A stretch of 64,000 nucleotides of DNA from Pseudoalteromonas spongiae UST010723-006 (lineage in GTDB: Bacteria; Pseudomonadota; Gammaproteobacteria; Enterobacterales; Alteromonadaceae). The DNA lies in assembly GCF_000238255.3 (NCBI RefSeq), contig NZ_CP011039.1, forward strand, positions 1,351,001-1,415,000, in the 5' to 3' direction. The position numbers and the translations under genes were made by a program. Below the pieces are notes generated by a model, which saw nothing but the letters and a program-made list of their open reading frames with translations, did not search any database and was not told where the DNA came from. Position 1 is the stretch's first letter; the number at the start of each line of letters is the position of its first letter. Below are positions 57,247 through 64,000 of the stretch, piece after piece.

Positions 57247-57406
57247 TACTTTTGTTGTGCTGCTCTTTATCGTCTTCGAATAATATGCTGTGTGCTTGTT
57301 TATCAAGATTATTAAACTGCTCACTGCGAACAGCCCAAAAGAACACGCCAATTGCGACAATTACCAACAAAATAGCGATGGGAATTAATACATAAATAAT
57401 GCTCAC
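57236..57406 (-). CDS. ccoS: cbb3 oxidase maturation protein CcoS
   Basis: 56 residues starting at GTG 57406, preceded by AGGGG. Sequence VSIIYVLIPIAILLVIVAIG: one membrane helix, then FFWAVRSEQFNNLD, the CcoS signature, and an acidic tail. Needed for cofactor insertion into cbb3 oxidase in other species. It starts 14 bases after ccoI and overlaps the SafE-like gene by 11 bases. Confidence 0.93.
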   Translation of the reverse strand: MSIIYVLIPIAILLVIVAIGVFFWAVRSEQFNNLDKQAHSILFEDDKEQHNKSNDN

Positions 57407-57420
57407 TGTTACGTGCCCCT

Positions 57421-59790
57421 TTATTTAAGTAAACGTAATGAATTACCGATTACAATTAGTGAACTTGCCGACATACCGATAACAGCTACCCATGGCGGTA
57501 CCATACCCATTGCCGCAAGTGGTAATATAGAACCATTGTAACATAGCGAAATAGCAAGGTTTTGCTTTATCACTCGGCGAGTCAATTTAGCGGTATTAAA
57601 TAATCGACTGATGCCATTAAGTTCGCTGTTTAGCAAAACAACATCGGCGGTGTTTTTCGATATATCTGCACCCGATGCCATCGCAATTGATAAATGCGCG
57701 CTATTAAATACCGGGCTGTCATTCACGCCATCACCGACCATAGCAACAATTTTGCCTTGATGCGAAAGTTGCTCAACCTCTTTTTGTTTATCGCTTGGGC
57801 TACAACCTGTTTTTACATGATCAATATCTAAGCTTGATACTAGTTGTTTACCTGCAAGTGAAGGGTCGCCCGTTAAAACTTGCAGCTGTAAATTATTAGC
57901 TTTAAGTGCACTTAAGGTATCTGCCGCATGGTCGCGAATTTTATCCTGCAATTTAAAGCCCGCGATCACGCGCTCGTTTAGGTATAAAAACACGTCGTGC
58001 GTTGTATCTGCTACTTGGCAATGCCAGTTTGCTTTACCGATAGCAACAGTTTGCTGTTGGAATTCTGCAGAGATACCTTTTCCTGTTTCAATTTCAACAT
58101 CACTAATTGCGACAGGTGGCACATCTAATTCGGTAAAAGCTTTACTAATAGGGTGCTCTGAATAGGTTTCCAAGGTTTTTGCCAGCGCGTAAACCTGTTC
58201 TAATGACACGCTGTCATCAAACAATTTGGTATCAAGTAAGGTGAATTTACCTTCGGTTAACGTACCCGTTTTATCAAACGCAATATCAGTAACCTTAGTT
58301 AAGGTTTCGAGCACGTGGGAGCGTTTAATTAGTACTCCTTGCTGGGTGAGTTTGGCAACAGCACAGGTAAGTGCTGTGGGGATAGCTAAACTCAGAGCAC
58401 ATGGACAGGTAGCTACCAGTACTGCGATGGTCACCCAAAACGCATGTTCTGGTTCGATGTGGTACCACGAAAAAGCGGTAATCGATGCAAATACAAGTAA
58501 ACATGCCACAAACCATTGCGCCACTTTATCGGTAATTTCTGCGATTTTAGGGCGCGAAGTGAGCGCTTGATGTTGCAGGCGGACTATCTGATTGATAAGA
58601 GTGTCTTGCCCAATTTGGTTAACTTCAATGCTAATAACGCCATCATGATTGACCGTGCCGGCATAAACTTGGTCGCCAACCGTTTTTGCAACGGCGGCGT
58701 GTTCGCCTGTCATCATTGCTTCGTCAACAGACGTTTTACCGTCAATTAAAATACCATCCGCAGGGATTGTTTCACCTGCTTTGATCATCACTTTGTCGTT
58801 TAATTTAAGACGTTTTGCCGCAATGATTTCTTCTTCATCATTTACTAAACGGGCGGTAAGCGGTAACAGTTTTTGCAAGTTGGCAGTAAACTCAGAGGCT
58901 TTTAATCGGGCGCGGAATTCTAGATATTTACCTAACAATAATAAGAAGGTAAACATGCAGATAGATTCAAAATACACTTCGCCAGTTTCAAACACGGTTG
59001 CCCAGCAACTTGCACCATACGCACCAAAAATAGCAAGTGATACCGGTAAGTCCATATTCAGTTGCTTGGCTTTTAAACCGCGAATAGCTGACGTAAGAAA
59101 TGGTAGGGCAGAGTAGAGAATAACCGGTGTGGCAAGCACTAAGCTGATCCAACGGAAGTATTGTTCAAAGCCTTCATCCATTCCTGAGAACATACCAAAG
59201 TACATGGCAAAAGCGAACATCATGACTTGCATGGTCATCAGGCCAGCGACACCTAACCTGCGCACATAGGATTGCGCTGTTTGTCGCTTTTGTTGCTCTT
59301 CGTGATCTTGTTGAAAGGGGTAGGCACGGTAACCAATGCGTGCCAATGACTCAATAATGGTACTGAGTTTTAGGTTAGACTGATCCCATTTTACCATGGC
59401 GCGATAGGTTGATGTATTTACATCAACACGCACCACGTGACCTAGATTAAGTAACTGTTTTTCAATAAGCCAAGCACATGCCGCGCAACTAATGCCTTCG
59501 ACACTCAGCAAGATTTCTGCGATATCACCTTGCTTGGTGAGAAATTCTGACTGAATATCTTCATCATCGTAGCTTTGGAACATTTTAATCTGTTCCGGCA
59601 CAAGTTCTTGAACTTTACCTGCGCTGTCGGTGCGGTATTTGTAATAATCCGACATACCTTGGTCGATAATCGCCTCGGCAACTGCTTGGCAGCCCAAACA
59701 ACACATCGGCTTTTCGTCATTTTCAAAGGTAATGCTTAATGAAATACCTGCTGGAATAGGCTCTAAGCAATGAAAACAGTTTTTAGACAT
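57421..59790 (-). CDS. ccoI: Copper P1B-type ATPase CcoI
   Basis: 789 residues. Cys-rich N-terminus (CFHCLEPIPAG, CCLGCQAV), HMA domain with CAACAW, about eight helices with CPCAL in the metal-transport helix, phosphorylation motif DKTGTLTEG, and GDGVNDSP. Exports copper to the periplasm for cbb3 oxidase assembly (ccoI/fixI group). Between ccoH and ccoS. Confidence 0.95.
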   Translation of the reverse strand: MSKNCFHCLEPIPAGISLSITFENDEKPMCCLGCQAVAEAIIDQGMSDYYKYRTDSAGKVQELVPEQIKMFQSYDDEDIQSEFLTKQGDIAEILLSVEGISCAACAWLIEKQLLNLGHVVRVDVNTSTYRAMVKWDQSNLKLSTIIESLARIGYRAYPFQQDHEEQQKRQTAQSYVRRLGVAGLMTMQVMMFAFAMYFGMFSGMDEGFEQYFRWISLVLATPVILYSALPFLTSAIRGLKAKQLNMDLPVSLAIFGAYGASCWATVFETGEVYFESICMFTFLLLLGKYLEFRARLKASEFTANLQKLLPLTARLVNDEEEIIAAKRLKLNDKVMIKAGETIPADGILIDGKTSVDEAMMTGEHAAVAKTVGDQVYAGTVNHDGVISIEVNQIGQDTLINQIVRLQHQALTSRPKIAEITDKVAQWFVACLLVFASITAFSWYHIEPEHAFWVTIAVLVATCPCALSLAIPTALTCAVAKLTQQGVLIKRSHVLETLTKVTDIAFDKTGTLTEGKFTLLDTKLFDDSVSLEQVYALAKTLETYSEHPISKAFTELDVPPVAISDVEIETGKGISAEFQQQTVAIGKANWHCQVADTTHDVFLYLNERVIAGFKLQDKIRDHAADTLSALKANNLQLQVLTGDPSLAGKQLVSSLDIDHVKTGCSPSDKQKEVEQLSHQGKIVAMVGDGVNDSPVFNSAHLSIAMASGADISKNTADVVLLNSELNGISRLFNTAKLTRRVIKQNLAISLCYNGSILPLAAMGMVPPWVAVIGMSASSLIVIGNSLRLLK

Positions 59791-59793
59791 AGG

Positions 59794-60285
59794 TTACTTA
59801 TATTCTGGCTTAATCTTAAATGCGCTGTCGTAAGGTAGTTTTATGTTTTCCTTTAATTTCCATTCGCCACCAATCGGTTCAATAAATACCGTGTAGCGTG
59901 CATCAAGCAATTCGTCTGTAACGCTTGAATACGCACCGTTGGCGTTAGGTGCTAGCATTAAGTCAACGTCTTTATCTTTTAATGTGGTGTGATAAAACGA
60001 TACTTTTAGTGCTGCTGGCTTAAGTGAGTCGCCCTTTGTGAAATTAACGGTAACAACACCGTTACTAACGGTCAGGTCTGCGTGCAAGTAAAGTGCTTTA
60101 GCACGGTCAAACTTAGAGAGTTCTAAGTTAATTGCTTTGCCTTTTTTGTAGTAGTCGTCAACAACCATTGAAGGCCCTTTGTCAGACATATAAAAAAGCA
60201 GGGTAATACATGCGATAACGGCACTCGCTGGTACAAAGATGATAAACCAAGGCCAAAATTGTTTATACCAAGGGGTTGTAGACAT
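59794..60285 (-). CDS. ccoH: cbb3 assembly protein CcoH (FixH)
   Basis: 163 residues: one N-terminal helix (WPWFIIFVPASAVIACITLL), then a periplasmic beta-domain with DDYYKKGKAINLELS, the FixH signature. Three bases before ccoI. Separated from ccoP by a terminator. Confidence 0.92.
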   Translation of the reverse strand: MSTTPWYKQFWPWFIIFVPASAVIACITLLFYMSDKGPSMVVDDYYKKGKAINLELSKFDRAKALYLHADLTVSNGVVTVNFTKGDSLKPAALKVSFYHTTLKDKDVDLMLAPNANGAYSSVTDELLDARYTVFIEPIGGEWKLKENIKLPYDSAFKIKPEYK

Positions 60286-60344
60286 AGTGAATAATCGTTA
60301 AATCAAATGTGGCGTTATTCTACTTGATGTGGTGTGAAAAGGGT

Positions 60345-60374
60345 AAAAAAAAGCTCCCGATTGGGAGCTTTTTT
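60345..60374. terminator. Terminator between ccoP and ccoH
   Basis: AAAAAAAGCTCCC and GGGAGCTTTTTT flank a GATT loop. It ends the ccoNOQP transcript (minus strand) and may let some readthrough into ccoHIS. Confidence 0.9.
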
Positions 60375-60443
60375 GATCTAGATTCGTACTCTTAACGCAA
60401 TTTTAAAATTAGTTTAAATAACGCGTTAAGTTTAACTAATCAA

Positions 60444-61391
60444 TTACTTATCTTGAGATAAGCTGTATACGTACGCTGTTAAGATATGTACTTTATCTTC
60501 GCCTAGGATATCTTTCCACGCTGGCATTACACCGGCACGGCCATTGCGAAGCGTTTCTTCAACCGCGCGTTGTGAACCACCGTATAACCAAACATTATCT
60601 GTTAGGTTAGGTGCACCAAACGCGTAGTTACCTTTACCGTCCATACCGTGACACGCAGCACACATTGCAAATTTAGCTTGGCCTGCAGCTGCATCTTTTT
60701 GGTTAACAGTACGACCAGAAAGGCTTAGTACATAAGCTGTCATTTCTTTAACGCCATCTTCACCAAGTGCATCAATCCACGCAGGCATTGCAGCAACACG
60801 ACCGTGAAGAAGTGTTTGTTTGATAGCTTCAGGTGAACCACCGTATAACCAATCGTTATCCGTTAGGTTAGGGAAGCCTTGGCCGCCACGTGCATCAGAG
60901 CCGTGACACTGTGCACAGTTTTGCGAGAATAAACGTTGACCGATTTCTAGTGCTTCTTCGTTAGTCGCAAGATCTTTAATATCTTGTTTTGCGAATTGCT
61001 GGAATACCGGGCCGAAACGCTCTTCTGCAGCTTCCATTTCTTTATCAAGCTGTACGCGTTTGTCTGCGTTAGCTATTACAGCGTCTTTCGACTCTTGGAT
61101 ATTCAAAACACCTTGGTTTGAACTCGTCCAGTCTAAAACACCTTTAAAGTTACCCATACCCGGATAAAGGATAAGGTATACAACGCCCCATACGAAGGTT
61201 GCGAAGAACATAATTGTCCACCACTTAGGTAGTGGGTTGTTTATCTCTTCGATACCATCGAATTCGTGGCCACATGTTTCATTTTCTTCAACGCCTACGT
61301 AGTTCTTTAAGTTCCAAACTAGTAGTCCGAAGCAGATTGCTAAGCATGCTATGGTTAATACAATAACCCAAATGCTCCAAAACGTAGTCAT
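60444..61391 (-). CDS. ccoP: cbb3 oxidase subunit III, dihaem cytochrome c
   Basis: 315 residues. Two N-terminal helices, then two c-type domains with CAQCH (159-163) and CAACH (244-248), each with a distal Met (MPAW). Delivers electrons to ccoO/ccoN. Its ATG overlaps the ccoQ end by four bases. Confidence 0.97.
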   Translation of the reverse strand: MTTFWSIWVIVLTIACLAICFGLLVWNLKNYVGVEENETCGHEFDGIEEINNPLPKWWTIMFFATFVWGVVYLILYPGMGNFKGVLDWTSSNQGVLNIQESKDAVIANADKRVQLDKEMEAAEERFGPVFQQFAKQDIKDLATNEEALEIGQRLFSQNCAQCHGSDARGGQGFPNLTDNDWLYGGSPEAIKQTLLHGRVAAMPAWIDALGEDGVKEMTAYVLSLSGRTVNQKDAAAGQAKFAMCAACHGMDGKGNYAFGAPNLTDNVWLYGGSQRAVEETLRNGRAGVMPAWKDILGEDKVHILTAYVYSLSQDK

Positions 61392-61576
61392 TTCTCAGAC
61401 TCCTTTTTTTCCTTTTCGCCAACTGTATTGTTATGTACGTTTTCGTCTTCGAAAATCGCGTTTGCTGCTTCATCAAAGTTCTTTTTAGAACGTTTGCTGT
61501 AAGCCCACCATACAATGGCAATAAAAAGTACTAATAATACCAGAGTAAATATGCCTCTGAATGTGCCGTAATCCAT
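61388..61576 (-). CDS. ccoQ: cbb3 oxidase small subunit CcoQ
   Basis: 62 residues: one helix (GIFTLVLLVLFIAIVWWAYS) and a charged tail. Fits the ccoNOQP order; six bases after ccoO, overlap with ccoP. Confidence 0.93.
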   Translation of the reverse strand: MDYGTFRGIFTLVLLVLFIAIVWWAYSKRSKKNFDEAANAIFEDENVHNNTVGEKEKKESEK

Positions 61577-61582
61577 AGTGGT

Positions 61583-62233
61583 TTACTTTAAGTGAGTACC
61601 AAGCTGCTGTAGATACGCGATAAGCGCTTCCATTTCAGTTTTACCTTCAATAGATTTAACATCAGCTTGTAATTCTTCATCACTGCCGTAACCACGACCT
61701 GGATACGCTTCTTGGCTAATACCAAAGTTGTCACGGAACACTTGTAATTTCTTAAGTGTATGCGTTGTGTCAACTTTGTTTGTCGCTAACCAAGGGTAAC
61801 CTGGCATGTTTGACTCTGGAACTACATCACGTGGGTTTACCAAGTGAGCATAGTGCCAATCGTCTGAGTAACGACCACCTACGCGAGCTAGATCTGGACC
61901 AGTACGCTTAGAACCCCACTGGAATGGGTGATCCCAAACGCTTTCACCCGCTACCGAGTAGTGGCCGTAACGCTCAACTTCGTCACGGAATGGGCGGATC
62001 ATTTGTGAGTGACAGTTGTAACAACCTTCACGCACGTAGATATCACGACCTTCCATTTCTAACGCTGTTAGCGGACGTAAGCCATCTACAGGTTTTGTCG
62101 TATCTTCTTGGAACATTAGTGGTGTAATTTCCACAAGTGCACCAAAGCTGATTGCGAAAACCGTTAGGATAGCCATTAGGCCAACGTTCTTTTCAACAAT
62201 CTCGTGTTTGTTTTGTGAATTATTCTGGCTCAT
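61583..62233 (-). CDS. ccoO: cbb3 oxidase subunit II, monohaem cytochrome c
   Basis: 216 residues. N-terminal anchor helix and one haem motif CYNCH (71-75), with [16 protein letters not shown] and MPGYPWL (distal Met). Ten bases after ccoN. Confidence 0.97.
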   Translation of the reverse strand: MSQNNSQNKHEIVEKNVGLMAILTVFAISFGALVEITPLMFQEDTTKPVDGLRPLTALEMEGRDIYVREGCYNCHSQMIRPFRDEVERYGHYSVAGESVWDHPFQWGSKRTGPDLARVGGRYSDDWHYAHLVNPRDVVPESNMPGYPWLATNKVDTTHTLKKLQVFRDNFGISQEAYPGRGYGSDEELQADVKSIEGKTEMEALIAYLQQLGTHLK

Positions 62234-62243
62234 ACATTACTCC

Positions 62244-63674
62244 TTAAGCAGGCTGAGCTTCAGCTTGCAATGCACCTTTTTCAGCTGCAACAGTTTTAAC
62301 AACGTTGTATAACATAATTAGCATACCAACAACGATGAATACACCGCCTACAAAGCGCATGAAGTAGAATGGATACGATGCTTCAAGTGACTGAACAAAG
62401 CTATACATTAATGTACCGTCAGAGTTAACTGCACGCCACATTAGACCTTGCATTACACCTGAAATCCACATTGCAACGATGTACAGTACAACACCTACTG
62501 TGTGTAACCAGAAGTGTGTGTTGATAAGCTTAGTACTGTACATGCGAGCTTGACCAAATAGGTTAGGGATTAAGTGATAAACCGCACCGATTGATACCAT
62601 TGCAACCCAACCTAATGCACCTGAGTGTACGTGACCAACAGTCCAGTCAGTGTAGTGAGATAGTGCATTTACAGATTTAATTGCCATCATTGGGCCTTCG
62701 AATGTTGACATACCGTAGAAAGATAGTGAAACAACTAAGAAACGAAGAATTGGATCGTGGCGAAGTTTATGCCATGCGCCAGATAGCGTCATGATACCGT
62801 TAATCATACCACCCCATGATGGTACAAATAGAATTACTGACATAACCATACCTAAAGACTGAGTCCAGTCAGGTAGAGCAGTGTAGTGTAGGTGGTGAGG
62901 ACCTGCCCAAATATAAAGCGAAATTAGTGCCCAGAAGTGAACTACCGATAAACGGTAAGAGTAAACTGGACGGCCAGCTTGCTTAGGAACGAAGTAGTAC
63001 ATCATACCTAGGAAACCAGCTGTCAGTAGGAAACCTACTGCGTTGTGACCGTACCACCATTGCACCATGGCATCTACTGCGCCCGCGTAGATTGAGTACG
63101 ACTTAGTTAGGGAAACTGGAATTGCCATGCTGTTTACAATGTGTAAAACAGCAACAGTGATAATGAAACCACCATAGAACCAGTTAGCAACATAAATATG
63201 CGACACTTTACGCTTGATTAAGGTACCAAAGAATACAACCGCATAAGCAACCCAAACAACCGTAATTAGGATGTCGATTGGCCACTCTAGCTCAGCGTAC
63301 TCTTTACCACTTGTGAAACCAAGAGGCAGTGTAATTGCTGCTAATACAATAACAAGTTGCCAACCCCAAAAGGTAAATGCTGCAAGCTTGTCTGAGAATA
63401 AACGCGTTTGACAGGTACGTTGTACAACGTAGTAAGACGTTGCAAATAGTGCACTTGTACCAAATGCGAAAATAACTGCGTTCGTATGTAACGGACGAAG
63501 TCGAGAGTAAGTTAACCATGGAATGTCAAAGTTTAACGCAGGCCATACTAGCTGAGCTGCGATGAAAACCCCGGCACCCATGCCAACAATGCCCCAAATC
63601 ACCGTCATAATGGCGAATTGGCGTACAACTTTATAGTTGTATTCTGTTTGTGATGCTACTGTTGTTTGGCTCAT
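62244..63674 (-). CDS. ccoN: cbb3 oxidase catalytic subunit I
   Basis: 476 residues, 12 helices, the haem b/b3-CuB subunit that reduces O2. His in [37 protein letters not shown] and [14 protein letters not shown] include the metal ligands. First gene of ccoNOQP, a high-affinity oxidase used at low oxygen. Confidence 0.98.
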   Translation of the reverse strand: MSQTTVASQTEYNYKVVRQFAIMTVIWGIVGMGAGVFIAAQLVWPALNFDIPWLTYSRLRPLHTNAVIFAFGTSALFATSYYVVQRTCQTRLFSDKLAAFTFWGWQLVIVLAAITLPLGFTSGKEYAELEWPIDILITVVWVAYAVVFFGTLIKRKVSHIYVANWFYGGFIITVAVLHIVNSMAIPVSLTKSYSIYAGAVDAMVQWWYGHNAVGFLLTAGFLGMMYYFVPKQAGRPVYSYRLSVVHFWALISLYIWAGPHHLHYTALPDWTQSLGMVMSVILFVPSWGGMINGIMTLSGAWHKLRHDPILRFLVVSLSFYGMSTFEGPMMAIKSVNALSHYTDWTVGHVHSGALGWVAMVSIGAVYHLIPNLFGQARMYSTKLINTHFWLHTVGVVLYIVAMWISGVMQGLMWRAVNSDGTLMYSFVQSLEASYPFYFMRFVGGVFIVVGMLIMLYNVVKTVAAEKGALQAEAQPA

Positions 63675-64000
63675 TTTCCGGTTTCCGCTGCAATAAATTG
63701 CAATAAGAAATGAATTTCCCAGTTCTAATTAAAGAAATGGGGCCTCTAAAATATTTACCAAATTCGTTACCTTACTAACTCGAACTTTTTTGTACGACTA
63801 AAGTCAAAGATTAAGCTGGCAAGAAAACAAACCCAGTAAAACTCTTTTTTTGCATGAGAAATAATAAAATTTTTGCTTTTAAAAAGATAGCGCATTTGCC
63901 CAAAATTATGACTTCAATCAAATATTCTCGGTGAGGGTGATTTATTTTTGTGCAAATTTAGTCTAAATTCGCGGCCATCTTACAAACGCCCGTTATTGAA
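63675..64000. promoter_or_regulatory. Upstream region of ccoNOQP
   Basis: 326 bases without a gene. An FNR-like box ATGAC-TTCA-ATCAA lies at 63908-63921 (one half-site perfect, the other three of five). A weaker candidate ACGAC-TAAA-GTCAA is at 63794-63807. Either could mediate Fnr control; neither is strong. Confidence 0.35.

Overview
The window is chromosomal DNA of a marine gammaproteobacterium of the order Alteromonadales, most likely Pseudoalteromonas or a close relative. This rests on the low-to-middle G+C, a TonB-dependent receptor of the TonB-Xanth-Caul type beside a tryptophan-halogenase-like protein, the neighbours ccoNOQP-ccoHIS-fnr-uspE-ttcA, and the ribosomal order thrS-infC-rpmI-rplT. 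I see no phage, insertion sequence, CRISPR array or plasmid functions. Nearly all genes are intact housekeeping or catabolic genes.

Layout. 1-11.6 kb is a starch/maltodextrin locus: a GH13 alpha-glucosidase (cut by the window edge) diverges from a TonB receptor, halogenase-like flavoprotein, periplasmic amylase, MFS sugar transporter and GH15 glucoamylase lipoprotein. 11.7-12.3 kb holds a lipoprotein gene split by an in-frame stop. 12.3-19.5 kb is a glucose module: two LacI-type repressors, glucokinase, and an Entner-Doudoroff operon edd-eda-gap. Three perfect copies of the palindrome TGACACCGGTGTCA tie glk and edd together. 19.6-25 kb has two small envelope proteins, a LysR regulator, aceK, a LOG-family protein and an MltA-like lytic transglycosylase, then tRNA-Val(GAC).

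25.4-31 kb: a DUF3080-like lipoprotein, a MATE transporter, riboflavin synthase, a CPXCG protein, a fructosamine-kinase-like protein, DUF445 and a small secreted protein. 31.2-34.8 kb: the cobinamide salvage genes cobT-cobS-cobO (minus) diverging from cobU-cobC (plus). 34.9-37.5 kb: an exported amidohydrolase and a paralogue that has lost its metal-binding histidines. 37.6-39 kb: a DUF3010-like protein and an endonuclease/exonuclease/phosphatase protein. 39.3-42.6 kb: thrS, infC (AUU start), rpmI, rplT. 42656-43194 is a tandem array of 77 AGAACCC heptamers that runs into the stop codon of an SDR gene. 44-47 kb: M14 peptidase, metallo-beta-lactamase-fold hydrolase and Lrp/AsnC regulator. 47.2-52.6 kb: SulP transporter, LytS/LytTR-type two-component pair, and a quinone-oxidoreductase-like gene diverging from its probable TetR repressor. 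52.7-63.7 kb (all minus): pfkA, ttcA, uspE, fnr, a SafE-like protein, ccoS, ccoI, ccoH and ccoPQON for cbb3 cytochrome oxidase.

How it fits together (inference): outer-membrane uptake and periplasmic hydrolysis of alpha-glucans feed glucose and maltodextrin through the MFS carrier. Cytoplasmic alpha-glucosidase and glucokinase then supply the Entner-Doudoroff and, through PfkA, the Embden-Meyerhof routes. Fnr and the high-affinity cbb3 oxidase form a low-oxygen respiration block.
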